A stretch of DNA of 64,000 bases from contig BGZK01001379.1 of NCBI GenBank assembly GCA_005406025.1, forward strand, positions 62,001-126,000. Direction: 5' to 3'. Each line of letters opens with the position of its first letter. Within the stretch, counting starts at the first letter, position 1. The notes under the pieces were generated by a model, which saw nothing but the letters and a program-made list of their open reading frames with translations, was not told where the DNA came from and made no database searches. This document shows positions 22,501 through 36,429 of the stretch, piece by piece. Made by a program: the position numbers and the translations under genes. The stretch comes from Eumeta japonica (taxonomy: Eukaryota; Arthropoda; Insecta; Lepidoptera; Psychidae).

Positions 22501-22739
22501 GAGGCACGTGCGAGAAGAGATAATCACGAAAAATGGCGCGAGTGTATATCCTAAAAAATTTTGGTTATCGTTCTCAAGCTTATTAGCGCTGGCAGGTAAG
22601 AACATTGCAACGGACGGATACCGAGCCGGGCGAAGGCATTGTGCACCGAGACAAAGGGGCTAATCGAATACAAGTAGGCAAAGGACGAACGGAGAATGGG
22701 CGGGCGTGCGGAAGTGCACGTCCAAGTAAATAAATAAAA

Positions 22740-22815
22740 TTTAGCGATTAGCACCAGGCCGCCGGCGCCGGGGCGGCGCGGGCTGGCCCGTGCTCTGGCG
22801 CCGTTCGAGAGTGTA
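22740..22815. promoter_or_regulatory. Isolated GC/CpG-rich island, candidate promoter
   Basis: A run dominated by GGCGCCGGGGCGGCGCG-like sequence stands out sharply from AT-rich surroundings. It could mark the start of a transcript on either strand, including a 5' exon of the minus-strand gene. No TATA box or clear initiator was identified. Confidence 0.3.
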
Positions 22816-22889
22816 CAGACGCATCATACGTGTAGATCGAAATATCAATCATTACTCGCTTCGCACGCTGAAGGTAAACGTGGTGGAAT

Positions 22890-23099
22890 CAGCGACGTAG
22901 TTAGGGGAAGGGTGGTGGGGGCGACTCGCACCGCGTGACACCCGAGTTCATCCGACGGCAAACTTAGATTCACAAAAAATGCGCAACGAAATATAGAACA
23001 TTGTTTATCATTAGAGTTTTTCTTCAACTTAACAGTTTTGATTTTCAGGGTGTCACTTCAAATGCGCCCCGGGTGACACCCAGGCTAGCTACGCCACTG
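22890..23099. mobile_element. hAT-like MITE (210 bp)
   Basis: Left end CAGCGACGTAGTTAG, right end CTAGCTACGCCACTG (reverse complement CAGTGGCGTAGCTAG), giving 12/15 TIR match. GTGACACCC and GGGTGACACC motifs lie inside both ends. Flanks GGTGGAAT and GTGGGAAT are an imperfect 8-bp match, compatible with hAT target duplication. A lone CAGTGGCGTAGCTAA end at about 52846 may be a second member. Confidence 0.55.
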
Positions 23100-24919
23100 G
23101 TGGGAATAAACACTGCTTTGGTGTCTATACTTATATAGGAACCATGTGAAGTTCCACAGCACCGAGTCGTTCAAGTTATAAACGATAATAAATAATATTG
23201 AAAATTAAAATTTGCTTTAAAATTTTACTGCTTATAATGAACATGTAAGTTTTGTCATTGTCAAATACTTTTAACCGAATGTTTCGATTTCTGTTTCACA
23301 GGCACAATTTATCATTTATCTGTGGAGATCGATAGATGCACTTACTTATAATAAAAAAAAAAGTTTAATATAAAATTTTTGATACCTAGGTGTTATTTCT
23401 GAAATATTAACCATTCAGAACCAGTTTGTCCATTGATTTACTTATATCTCATTATTCCATTATATCAATTGATCGGAATTATTAAAACCTATTCGATGTA
23501 TACGCGATCCTTTGAAAATATTGTACACGTGACAAACTGTAAACGGTGGACTCGTCAAGGTCTCCGCTGAAAATCAACGTCGCTACTCTATTATTGACCA
23601 GTATAATAACCGAGCCTTTTATTTGTAACTTTTAATTCATTTTTAATTTTTCACATTATTTTTTCTATCGTTAATTATTATTACCGTGTGCGGTTTTTAG
23701 GTTAAGTAACTACATTTTTAAGGAATTTTATTCTCGAAGAATCAACGGATACAATAGACCGATACAATACGACACTTTTTTTTCACTCGATCAAACTAGT
23801 AAAAGGGAACCGTCACAGAAACCGATCTTTAACGATGTGCAATTTTGGATGCATTTGCAAGTTTACATGAGTATTAAGGTCACGGGAACGCGTTGCGGCT
23901 CACGCCCGAGCGCGCGCAGCCGCGGCGGTCGCTATCAGCGGGTGAAGTAATACGTATGCACGTAGCTTATATTAATAACGCAATATCTGTAACACGATTG
24001 TTCAGCCCGTCGCGAAACAGTGTACGTACTTCCATATACGCTATATTGTTTTACAGTAAACGAGCTCCATTGAATTCATACAGAATCATATAATTTCATA
24101 GAATGATATCATGAAATTTGTTCTTTATGAGTTGCTACCGGCTCCACCTGCTCGGACATAAATATTAAAAGCACGTTAATCGTCCTACTCCGTTACGATT
24201 CTGTATTGTATCACACACGAATCCTATCTATGAGTAACTACATTTTATACAGTTTTCAAAGTTGATAAAACAATGCAAAACTTAAAACACTCGTCGGTTT
24301 CATGTAACAGCTTCTACGTGATAGATGTACAAACAGACATACATAATTAACAGATAGATGTATTAAAATTCCCGAAGCTTTGGTTTCAGTTAACGCTGAC
24401 ATTTGTGTAATTATTTCGTAAATATGGTCAATATTACATCTATGTTACGAATCATTTTACAGTTTTATTACAATAATTGTAAATATTTTTTAATATTCCT
24501 TTAATTATTATATCAACTACATCAATTCAATTCGGGGAATTCTAACTATTCAAGTGAAACTAACGGTTTTGAATAGAATCTAAAAAAATCATTAGTTTTA
24601 ATTTTACGAAAATGAAAATACAATAATAACATATATAAAGAGCGTAAAGATATTGTAGAAATGTTACACATACAGACCATAAATTGCTTACGTTCCATTA
24701 ACCACGTAGGCAGTGTTTACTTAGTTGCATGAGCGTGATAAACATAATATATACATAAATTAATATTTCTAATCAATATTTTACTATAGTAAGTAAATTA
24801 TAATTTGCTTACTAGACCATAGTGAAATAATGATTAGAATTTAGCTTAGCTACGTTTAAATTGTTAGTTCGTTGTAAAAGTATTTGTTTTATATACATAT
24901 ATATGAGACAAAGAGTTTG
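23100..24919. other. No gene seen
   Basis: AT-rich with a GC-rich patch at 23890-23940 (CCCGAGCGCGCGCAGCCGCG). Bases 24125-24350 look like a diverged retroelement 3' tail (GCTACCGGCTCCACCTGCTC, later ACAAACAGACATACATAA). Confidence 0.35.
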
Positions 24920-25500
24920 TATACTCGGGTAGTCTGTTTACAAATGATGGTAGACATGATAGAGATATCGAAAGTACAATGGATTCAGGAAATAATAGAA
25001 TGGGGCCTTGCTCGCTATTATAAAAAGTAAAAGCATCTCTGATAAACGCGTTTGGCTATTCATAATGGGGTCCTGATCCCTAGGCTTATGTATGGTAGTG
25101 AAAGCTGGATATGGCAAAAGAAAATGAAAATAAGATCAATGCGGTAGAAATGCGATCTCAGCGTAATATGTGTGGAGTGTGTCTGAAAGATATATGTAGG
25201 AACAATGATGGCAGAGAGCGGTGTGGTTTAAAAGAAGGGCGTAGTGTCTAGAGTAGAAAATGGTATGTTGGTTTGGCCATCTGGAAAGGATGAATGAAAG
25301 TAGACCGGCAAAATAAATCTATAGAGCGAATGTGTGTGATCGAAAGGTCGGCAAGGGTCGGCCCTAGAAAATCCTATGCAAACCATATTGGTGACATATT
25401 AAAAAAAGGGTCAAATTATAAATACCCGAAACCGACATGCTTGCATGAAATGGTTGATGTATGTCAGTGAAGAAAAAAGATATGCAAAGATTGTACCGTG
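24920..25500 (+). mobile_element. RTE-type LINE, 3' coding relic
   Basis: Translation across frames follows the C-terminal order of lepidopteran RTE reverse-transcriptase proteins: YSGSLFTNDGRHDRDIES-like, an INAFGY segment, LMYGSESW-like, INAVEMRSQRNMCGV, CGLKEG, then a GHLERMNES-like stretch and LMDVCQ. Many stops and frameshifts make it inactive. The 5' part of the element is not present. Confidence 0.75.
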
Positions 25501-28500
25501 TGGAAATCTATAGTGTCAGCTTACCTCTCTGGGAAATAGACTTGAGTTTATATCATTATTATTATTGTTATTACTATTACGAGTCGGAAACGCGTAGAGA
25601 GGGTCCTGTTCTTATAAATCGTGGTATTACTTATTATCGTATTTTGATCGTGAACCATAATTTGTTTATGGTAGAAAAAATAAAAAGTTTTACAGAATTA
25701 TAAATTCTAAAAATTATTGTAGGCTAGAGTTATAAGTACTCTACCAAAGTAACGGCTGGAACAATTTGACTTTAATAAAATTAAGCAATACGTCTTACAC
25801 ACAATTTTTATTTATAAATATTTTTCATCTCTCGTCAAAATTTAATGACATAGCATTTACGTTTAAATTTTCCTATGCAAAATATGAGATTTTTATAGTT
25901 TCATAAATGAGTTAGCGATGCTCGATTTTCGGACACATTCTTTAACATTATTTAATTTAATAAATATTTCTCAATTTTGAATACTTGATTTTAATTTTTT
26001 TTAATTAAACACTTAGAATTAAAAACAATACATATGTATTTATAATAAAAAGTACACAATATGATACGTCAGTGACGCGCGTAACCAAAGTTTCTATTTC
26101 GGATTTTCTTCTTTAACCCCTAAATTGAATTTCTAAACAAGAATTAGTTTATACCACAGAAATAGAAAAGCATAGAAGTATTCCTACATAAACGAAATAG
26201 GCCTCGTTGTAGGCGTGGCATACGATATTGGCTTCGCCCCGTACAGATATTCACCGTGTGTCCTTATTGTTTCTCTTCGGTTAAGATATAACTGTCAAAA
26301 TTACATCTAAAAAGATAATAATAAAGTCTTTTGTAAGAGATTTATTTGGTTTAAAAATATGTCGTATATCCTCATTTACATCTGTGTGAGTTGTGTGCCA
26401 CGAATGAACGTAAATTTCTTCGACGTTATAATTTTATACTTTTCCCTTTTGATAGTTTCTACACATTCATTAATATACTAAGTGAAATAGATTTTATACA
26501 TTCGCGATTGGATCACTGAACTCTGTGGTACGTATTCAAATTTTTGTTCTTTTTAAATGACAAGTTTTGTCTAGTAAATCAGGAAAAAAATAAACCGTGA
26601 GTGACAGAAAGACACGAGAGTGATGCTACAGAGATTCCATTTATTCTCTGTATGAAAGGAATGTTTAAAAATTGAAATCAAAATTAAAACAGTGAACTGT
26701 ATGCCATAAAATACTCTCCAACAACTTTCTAGTAAATTAATTGTCGTTTAAAATGCATTTTATGTAGTGTTAAGATACCGTTACATCACAGGCTGCTAAG
26801 ATTTTTTCTGTCTAATGTTCAATTAAAAGCATTTATTGATGGATTACTTTTACGGTTACATAAAAAATAAGTTGCCTACATTGTCCTTCAGAAAATTTTA
26901 GAAGTTTCAAATATAATACCATTAAAAAAAATAACTACTCTATCCATTAGAACAGTGGTAGGATTTATTTGCATTACGATAGTCTTACATTCGAAACCGA
27001 TCGCGCGTAAATTTTTTATAGCTTAACGTGCACCGCATTCGATAAAACCACGAGCTAACGGTGAAGTAAAACAACGTAAGCCGCTCACTACGAGGGCGGA
27101 TAAAAGTACGTCGCTTGCGAAACCTCTGAACAACGAGAGGCCGGCTGCCTGTCACGTACGTTTTCAAACAGCACGTGCGCAAGATGCACCAACACTGGCT
27201 ATCCCATTTCGGTTTGTGATAGCGTGAAGTAATAAAAAAATATGTACCTCTTTACTAGATGCAAGATATTTGAATTGTATATAAATGTACGTAATTACCG
27301 CTTAAATATACGTAACAAAATTACGTTACAGAATAATTTCATCGACGTGTAAATACAGTGATCTATAGAGTGCGGGTTTACATCGACGGTCCCCTAACCG
27401 ATATAATTATTTACTACTTTCTCGAGGCGGGGAGTCGGCTCGGAAATCGATCTAGAAGGCATCACGTACTGTCGAACACTTTCGGTTATTAGGTAACAGA
27501 TAATAGGTACGAAACAAGAATTTAATGGCCGTTATTATTATCAATATTGGCTCACGCGCCGCGCGCGGACACGTCCACGGCTGACGGACGCGTTTTGACT
27601 TATGCTCACGGTGATTTAAATATTTTTAGATATTGAATTGGAGTCATGAATGCGCCATGGTAATAATAACCATAATAGGAAAAACATGTAATAGTATGCC
27701 CGATGATTGGTTTAAAAATTACTTTTTTTTTAATAGTTTATACCGTTTCAAACAACGTAAACAACTTCTTTTGCGCGAAATCAGCATTAATCTGCATATT
27801 TACCACAATTTATATACAAACATTATTTTTTTTTTTTCACAAGAGGTAGCTCACATTTTAATAAAGTCGAAAGTGGAAAATCAAGCAGCTCTATATAAAC
27901 ATAACATATAAAATAGAATATATAAACATAAAATATAGAACATAAAAGCAATGTCAGTGTGTGTGTCACTTTATAGACGCGAATACCATTCGATTGATTG
28001 AGCTCTGGTTCATTGATAATGTCCGAGATTGCTGGAAAGGTTTTGAAAGTAGTTGGAGTAATTTCGAATAAATGACGCTGTGCACTAATTGTTGCAAAAA
28101 CGGCAATTGACCAAAATTATGTACAGCTGTTATATGTGATAATAATTATTGGATGCATTTAGTGTATTTGTTGTCCTACATAGGAAAGATTTAAAAAGTA
28201 TAATATAAAATACATTAAAATTCGCATAATTACTTAAATTGTGGGAATTTAATGTTTTTTATTCTTAAGGTGAATTAGTGAAGCTTGGTAGGCTTCAGTT
28301 AGTTGTACATTTTACCTGCATGAATATTTGTCTATGGCTTAACTACAGTTTACCGACACACAATTCCATAATAACGTATTTAAGGTTATTGATAAGCTCA
28401 CAAGCATAATTAGACGTAATTACTACTACAGATTTTACTAGAATGATAATTACCTTTCACAAAGTTATCAAAAATACTGCAAAGTTTCACATTATACGAC

Positions 28501-28560
28501 CCAATCATGGGTACTAAGAAGTTGTAAAATTTTGACACAGATCACAAACAAAGCAACGGC
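25501..28560. other. No gene seen
   Basis: AT-rich with three GC-richer, complex patches (26990-27190, 27360-27470, 27540-27600) that could be regulatory or unrecognised exons. Bases 26590-26640 carry a GACACGAGAGTGAT fragment of a dispersed repeat. Confidence 0.3.
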
Positions 28561-28689
28561 ATTTTGTTCACAATTTTTCCGATAATCGATGGAAATAAAA
28601 AAAAATGGCGCACTCAGCAGGTGACCCACAATCAATATAGACTTCGAATCACTGCATTTAAAAATAGAACGTTTTTACGAACAACGAAA

Positions 28690-28785
28690 ACGACGTACGG
28701 CCGACTTAGCGGCCGGCGCGACAGTGACGGCCCACGAGGTCGGCCCGCAGAAGGCGCGGAAGGCACGCAAGGGCTCCGTACATCC
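28690..28785. promoter_or_regulatory. GC-rich island, candidate promoter or first exon
   Basis: Dense GGCCGGCGCGACAGTGACGG-type sequence, with GGTCGGCCCGCAGAAGGCGC following, inside AT-rich DNA. A 76-codon plus-strand frame ends here, but most of it is background sequence. Confidence 0.25.
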
Positions 28786-28800
28786 TTGTTATAACTTAAC

Positions 28801-31670
28801 GAGCATTGTTAATGTTGCATTAATTGATACGGCTGGACGTGCCGATGCACGCTTGTAACAAATAAGACCTTCGCATTACGAGATACGACGAATTAATATA
28901 AGAATTACTGCAAACAAACAATTTGAAGGCTGAGAAACATATTATACCTCCTCGGATACATCACAAAACGTGGTTGTTTTAGTTTTTGTAATAAAGAAAT
29001 CTAATTATTTTTTTTTATTCCATAGAATAACATATAACAGAGGTAAGCCATTGAGTTTTCTCATATGTAGATACTAAAAAATAACAATAGCATTTTCCAA
29101 TATAAACAGGGGTTACAATTAATAAATACAGTCTGATTAAGAGAGATCATTACTTCTTTCTTTCAATATCATAAGAAAATAAGTACTCTCACATCAAAAA
29201 GTTTACAGCAAGTCTCAAACAGCATTTCGTCATCTATCACATTACTGAGTTAAATTAGGATAAGGTAGGTAAAATAACTAGTATTTCTTAATAACGGACA
29301 GTCGCACCGATAAGGTTTAACAAATTTCTAAATAATACTTTAGTTACTAGGAATGTTATCAACGCCAGCCCACTGCCTTTAGCTATTATTGTCGTATTCA
29401 CGCCGAAATAGGACCAAAGACTTTTTTGAAGATAAGAAAATAACTTGCTTATCCGAGTTATATAGAAGTTGTTGACGTGTGTTCCGACCAAGTAAAACAA
29501 CCAAATAGACTAGCAAAACTGGTTTTATTTCATTTAGAAACGTTGAATGTTTGGAGACAAAACGCGGACATTGTATTTTAATTACTTATAGCAAGAAAAA
29601 TATAGATACAGCTTTTGAGTGCTACCCATAATTAGCAGGTAGTCTAGTATTCAGCGTCGTAATGGTTTAGAAATCGAAATTATTGGAATATAACAATACT
29701 TTCATTAGGACGAAAAACATTGTCCCATTATCCACGCTACATATATTATAGTCTATTTTTTTGATATTTAATTCAGAAAAATGCTTATAAAGTAGGAATT
29801 CGTATATAGACGTAGAGAAAATATAATAACTAAATAATATATATCAGCTCTATATAAAAGAAGGTACCTTTAAACAATTGTAATATTACAATGATTTAAA
29901 AAATATATTTAAATGCACAATACGTCTTTGAAGATTAAATGACATGTCATTAGTTTGTTATCATTATACCAGTTGCTATTAACGATTGCCATCACAAATC
30001 GGATAATTAAACAGTCATTATAGTTACCCAAAAACGAATCAAGTATCACTGAATTTTGTTCGAAAATTTACGCTTTCAAATTAATAAGAAAATGATACTA
30101 TTAAAGGTATCTTCCGAACAAAAGTGGTGAAGAAAAAAAAAAGCATTGAGAATGCAGGCGGTGCCGAGCGCGGGCTGGTTCCAATTATCGAGGTATGTAG
30201 GCCACAGCCAACCGAATGTTACCTCACAGAAAAAGCATTCATATTTCATCGTGAGCAGAGGTGGGCCTATACAATCGATTACCCTAAATCCCGCTTGTCT
30301 TTGGTATCGATTCCGTATACTCGCTTATCTATTACAGAATGACCTTAACGGATTCACTTACATGGAGTAAGTTATAATCGTGTGGTTATAAGTAAAGGAG
30401 CTTTTCGAAAAGAAGGGAATGTTTCTATAAGACAGCTTAAACGTAAAGTTTGTTTACGATTTTGGAAAGAATGCTCACAAATACGTGGAACAAATAGCCA
30501 GTATTTGGTCACTTATAATAATTAATTTACATGTTAATATAATGTTAAGTTGCAATTATTCTAAAGTAGTTTCCGCCCGCGATTCCATCAGCGAGCGTGG
30601 ACATAATTCTTCATCTTTTATAGAGGATAGATTTTATCATGCATCTTTTCGTAAATATTCATGCTCCTCTTTTTTAGAATAACTTTGCCAAAGTAACTAT
30701 AACAAAAATATGTCATTGAAAATATACTTATACAAATAATATTAAATTATATAGACACAACCTCAATAAATGCTGATAGACTGCAAGCGCGGGTGCGATC
30801 GGATGGCTGACCGCGCGGCGCAGTACGTACGCTTCAGCTGTACTAAGGCTGTCAGTACGACATTCCTACATAGATGTTCTTAGTTATTTTTTTACAGAAA
30901 CAGCTACTTCAATGACTTTGGTTTCTTTGGCAAAATCGTTTCATAAGGGGAGGAGATTATGAGTTTTTGCAAAAGATGCTGATAAAATCGTACAGCGTAC
31001 AGCGCGACCTTCCTTTTAACCATGGTTCCGCTCCTGGTGTCGGTTCTGTTCCAATCGTGATCACAATCCCGGTCGGGTTTCCGCTTGTGATTCCGGTTCC
31101 ACGTTTATTCCGGCCGCGGTCTCCTCAATTTCAATCTCATCTCTGTTTTATCTCACGATCTCGTTTCACGTGCGAATGATTTTGCTTCTGAAATATAAAT
31201 CTGAATCTGAAAAATTATATTTTTATATCATTAAGGTAGTAAAGTCTACTAGAATCGTATTAATGTTTATGTAACATTTATTGTTTCGTACCTACGGTTT
31301 TGCAACAATTTGAGTGTATTAAAAACATATGTATGCTTGCATCCTGCTATTACCTAGATTATTATTTACTTGTTTAGCGGTACTTTAAAACCAGTACGAG
31401 GCGTACATGTAATGCACCGTCATCAAAATATTTCACACGTGGGTGGGGTGCGAAATATTACCGATAATACATAATTACAGTACGTGTACCCACCTCGAGC
31501 GTAATGCTGGAACCGTCCCGCCCGGGAAGTCCAATATTAGGTCAACGGTGGAAAAGTGAGAACGGCTAAGTGTTTATAATGATACGGCATTCGTCATATT
31601 TATACATAATCTAAAAACCCGGCAAACAATTTTGGTACGATATAATACAAGGGCACACTGTGGAGTATTT
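28801..31670. other. No gene seen
   Basis: Mostly AT-rich. GC-richer patches occur at 30790-30840, 31020-31150 (GGTTCCGCTCC-type degenerate repeat) and 31490-31530. Confidence 0.3.
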
Positions 31671-32184
31671 TTGACGTGACAACGTCTTATAAATTGGTTT
31701 GCCGGGTGACACTTCAAGAAACTGCGTTACGCTCCGCTCACGTTATGCGCTCACAATGAGAGCGAGTGAAAGGCACGCGTCCCTTCCACTCGGGCATGGT
31801 TAGCCCGCCTAAGAGCGAGAGAGACAGACATAAAGTGAAGGCACGCGTCCCTTCCACTCAGATAGGAACAAGTTAAGTTGTAGTAAACGCTGTTTCATTG
31901 TACGCAAATGTATTGCAAGTTATTGTATGTATATTTGTATATAAATACGTATGTATGTGTAAAGGTAAAATAAAATTTTGTTAATATGAAATTCAGTGCG
32001 AGATTCTTTGTATAAATTAATGTTTTAAATATAATTCTTTGTATAAATAAATGTTTTAAATTGTTACTATTATTTCATCCTTCTTCCTACTATACGAATG
32101 AATATTCACATTAAAATGATTTTACCACTCAAAGTCGTTGTCACGTAAAACTTTCGCCCGTATACCGACTTTACAGGCAACCAA
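31671..32184 (-). mobile_element. TTGGTTG-ended repeat, copy B
   Basis: Reverse-oriented relative to copy A. On the minus strand it begins TTGGTTGCCTGTAAAGTCGG (32184 leftward) and ends TAAGACGTTGTCACGTCAAA near 31671. The first ~275 bp match copy A almost base for base; the remainder is unrelated to copy A apart from the terminal motif. Inside the unique part a unit containing GGCACGCGTCCCTTCCACTC occurs twice (about 31773-31793 and 31841-31861). Confidence 0.6.
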
Positions 32185-32429
32185 TTTTTTTTCAATAACG
32201 ATGTGATACCGAATATTGCCAAATAGATAACGGGGACAACTATTTATATACATATATTCATTATAAATAAATACATGTAGAAGATATAATGAAATCTGTT
32301 CAAAAAATAAATCTAGTATGATATAACAAAAGAATTTGTTACATTACTGTAAATTTAAATTCCCGAAAAATGTACAAAAAATATATACTACTTTAATACT
32401 AAATGTAGTAAATTAATTAGTATTAGTTT

Positions 32430-32760
32430 CAGGTTGATCAACGTAATAAAATAAATATCTTCGGGCACAAACACGCACACACACAAAACACACACGCAAC
32501 ACCATCTGGTTCCAAACTAAGCAACGAGGCTTGTACTCTGTGTATGAGATAGTTGATAGAACACATATATCCTTTTTATTTTGCAAATACACGAACGCAA
32601 TACATAGGAGCGCGCAGACTCGAGACAAACATTAATTTTCTTAATCGAATAAATGTTCGTCTTGTAAGGGAATCGAACCCCCGTCCCCAGAGCAGCAACG
32701 TAAACAGCACTTCCACTTTTGGTCAGTCAAGTCGTAGCGTCCTGTGTGGAGTTATTTTGA
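32430..32760 (-). mobile_element. tRNA-derived SINE with lepidopteran body
   Basis: On the minus strand an RNA polymerase III B-box-like GGTTCGATTCC lies at about 32663-32673, preceded by GCTGCTCTGGGGACGG. It is followed by TTACAAGACGAACATT and later CATACACAGAGTACAAGCC, GCTTAGTTTGGAACCAGATG and AAGATATTTATTTTATTA. That order matches the SINE body I know as typical of moths. The 5' boundary and A box are uncertain. A short CA/TG-rich stretch at 32465-32500 lies in the tail. Confidence 0.65.
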
Positions 32761-33633
32761 CCTCCGAGATAATTTTGTAGTGCAGTGCAATGGTCCATTC
32801 ACCATCCGGTGTCGCGTTCCGCAATGCAGCACCAAACTGGGGTCCCGTTCGCAGAAGATAATTAATATTATTATACAGCGTTTATCCTCAGCGATGTTTA
32901 TAATGTATACTGAGAAATGGTGTAGCTACTGTAGGTCTTTAGTCACAAAATATGTATGCCTACTCATTTTGCGCCTTTGTTCTCGTCGGTAGGTACGACA
33001 GGCTCAATTTATTCGAAGTAAATAGAATTTCCGTACAAATATCGAAGTGTAATAATCCATTCTAGGCAATACGGTGGGCGTACCTTATTCTGTGTACGTA
33101 CTATAAAACATAGGATATATTCGTGGAATACGAGCCGCTCTGCAAACTAACAGAAATGAATACAGTTCGTTTTATGAAATTTCGATTTTTAGTGCTATTA
33201 CATATATATTTTAAGAAGTAAAATTGAAGATTAATATTCCTCGCTTCGACTAATAGAAATAATCGAATACACGTCGCATTTCGGAGCGAAACGGCGTACG
33301 CGCACTCTATTAGGCCCTTAGATTACAAAACTGGGTTTCATAAATTGTATGCGGTTAATCATTTGCGGTTACAACTTTCACCCGCGTCGCATGGAATTGT
33401 GCTAATGTCTAATTCGACAAATCACGTAGTGAGTTGATTATCCGGGAATTGCTTTTATGTATATAATAAAGTTTCAAGTGCAGCCATCGTTGTAAAGTGA
33501 AACTCCGAACGAACTTTTGGTGTTTGGTAGCCTTCGCAGTATTCAGTTCTGGCTACCTCTTTATAGTAAAATATCTAGAAGAACATACATGTTTTACTAT
33601 AATACACACATATACATACATACATATATATAT
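32761..33633. other. No gene seen
   Basis: Mixed AT-rich DNA ending in TACATACATATATATA repeats before the element at 33634. Small open frames are unsupported. Confidence 0.35.
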
Positions 33634-33826
33634 CAGGTATGGGCAACCTTTAAATGTTATAAGTCAAACTTTAATGTGCAAGTACGTTCGTGCGCCGCGT
33701 TCAAAACTAGGTGCATTTTAAACTAGTGTTCACAATTTTTAGCGATAGATATCAGACATGAACTTTTTCAAAATGTCTTGCGACCCGGATCAAACGTTAC
33801 AGCGGACCGGCTGTTGCCCACATATG
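33634..33826. mobile_element. hAT (Charlie-like) non-autonomous element, 193 bp
   Basis: Left end CAGGTATGGGCAACCTTT; right end GCTGTTGCCCACATATG, whose reverse complement begins CATATGTGGGCAACAGC. The interior GACCCGGATCAAACGTTACA, then GCGGACCGG, resembles the ends of hAT-Charlie elements. Target duplications are obscured by the TA-rich flank. Confidence 0.45.
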
Positions 33827-36400
33827 ATGTATACAAATATATATCTGTATCGTATTATAGTCAAATGGCACATCGACGAAAGAATATAGACGGACGAACA
33901 GAGACAGAAGAAAATAAGATCTTATAATCTACATTATGTTTATGGAACTCAAGTCATTTTACTGTATACCCATATCCGCACAAATCTTGAGTTCTTTCTA
34001 AATTTTCATTTTAAACATGAAAGAATGGGTATTAAATATATCGGTGAGTTATGAATTTTTGATATTAACTATTAAGTAAAAATACAAGTTAGCGGTATAT
34101 TTTAAAGTCATAGTCCATTAATTTAAAAAAAACAGATGTATAGTATAGATACAGCTTTCATGGGCTGTTAAAGTTTAACAGTCATAGTGAAATTGCCGTT
34201 AAAAAATTACACAAAAAAATTTCGAATCACTGTCACGGCACAGTGGTTCGAAATAAATGAATAATGCGAGCCAGAAAATTAGAAATTCGTGGGCAAATAT
34301 CGAAGATCAATAAAAATATAGAAAAGAATGAAAAAATACATTGAAGAATTATCCGTTATAGAATGAATCGTTGTGATAGTACTTGACACAATCGACAACT
34401 ACATGACATTCGTTCACAATAACCACTTTTCCTTGAAGTAAAAGTGGTCACGGAATTAAACATTGTTGATTCTTGTAATATAATTGACAGTCGCGAAACA
34501 CTGCTCCTATAAATATTCAACTAGTTTGACCTGAAACCATCGATTTGAAACTCCTTTCACAGATGTGTGATTTGATGTAGTAAAAATATAAAATGTCACT
34601 TCACAAAAATAATATTTGAATGAGTTTATAAAATTTGCTTACACTTTTCGATACATATTTACTTCCAGTAGAATTTTGTTAGCATTATTGGGGAGTCAAC
34701 GTCTATAAGCATATTTTTTTGGTTTTGGGTAGGCTACGAATATAATTCTAACAAAGACGAATGTATTTAAAGTTTTAATTATTGTACAATTGCTGCCAGC
34801 TGCAGGATTGCCATCTCCTTGAAGGAAGGTATTATCACTCTTTACACAGTAGCGTCAACAGCGGGCTTAGCATGATATCCTAGAAAAGTGTCCCTGTAGG
34901 CCTATCCTTTTCATTCATTACGTTGCGAGAGAAAGACAGTGTCATAGAGAAACACTGGGCGTCCACTAGGGCGTCGTGCTAGACCTAAAAGTCCACCGCT
35001 CAGGCGCACTACAAGCTGAAAACTTCGTTGTGCTGAAAGTCCCGATCAATATTTGACATTAAGGATGTCCGACTACGTTTTTTCTTCAGAGATTAAAATA
35101 AATGTTTATTAATATCCCATTGCGGACACTATTATTTCATTTTTACCAGAGTCACCGTTCAAACTAACTATACACTTATAGAAGTGAGAAGGTGGATGAA
35201 CGTCCACGTATGACTCCAAACTTTCTGCAAGTCGGTAATGATAATTCCTTAAAAACAGGAAATTTTAGATATCTGCGAGTGCCTTAAAGATAACACGACG
35301 TGAATAGATAACACATAATGATCTTTATTTACGCAACGAGAAGCAACAAAACCCACAACATTCCTAAACGATGAAGGCATCTTCGGATGTAGCGTAGAGC
35401 GGACAATGATCACACTTGTTTTTACCGAAGAATCGTGACTTTGTGTGCTGTGGTAGGCACTCGAGAAAAATTATCATTACTGTTGAGTACGACGCGCCCG
35501 TCAACAGAAATCTATTTGTAGGTATTAAGTATTGCGAACGCAAGGGTTAAGAGCTGTACGTTATAAGTTTTCAAACTTAAACTCTTGTACCGAGCCAGCG
35601 TGGAAAATAATAAGTCCTATAAGTCTCTCAATATGAAATAAAACGATTGTGGGAGAATATTCTCTGGCAGTGGGATGATTAACGAACAATCTGATACACG
35701 AATATTACGAATTCATCGCATCGCATTGCTTTCAGGACAGTATTTGGCAACGTTTAATCTTGACGTCTTGGCATTGTACGATTAAAATTTAATATGCCAT
35801 TAAGTACCGATTTTTCACCACCATATTTCACTCTAATATATGGCGTTAAAGAATAGTAATGTATATTTTTATTTTATAGAAAATTATTATTAATTATTAG
35901 TATTCACATATCTTTACATAAATAGTAATCTCTTAGCGCAAGTTCAATTCATTTCTGATAGGCGTGGTCATAAGGTTGTGTGTATCGACGATTGCTTCCG
36001 TACCTATTGGAATGATCGCAGAAGAAATTGCCCCGTCTGTGCCTTTCGTGCGTACTTTTCTCGTAATACTTATGTTCCTACTATTGTATTTACAAGTACA
36101 AGGCTACTGTACTTATTCCTGTTAGGTACTGTATTGTTATTGTAAACAGATTTCCTAAGGTTATTAGTTATTGATGAAAATACAATGCAGATTAAAGTTT
36201 TGTAGATGGTATTGCATGTGGTCGTAATAGTATTTTGTGTTGATTAAAATGTAAATATAGAAATTAACTGATTTCCATATTTAGACTTAATCAGTTAGTA
36301 ACAACCTTAGTAGTTAATTTTATTGAAGATTTATTTAATTGCACTATTCTGAAAACAGTTGTTTATTTTCAGTTCCAGCAAGGATTAATGATTAATATTA
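33827..36400. other. No gene seen
   Basis: AT-rich DNA. Somewhat GC-richer segments at 34940-35060 and 35330-35480 show no long frame or known motif. Confidence 0.35.
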
Positions 36401-36429
36401 AAAATGATTACATTTTCTAATCCCTCCTA

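Noticed and set aside
32655..32740. tRNA gene on the minus strand
   Set aside because: Only the B-box region is tRNA-like; the body that follows is a known-type SINE, so it is tRNA-derived, not a functional tRNA.
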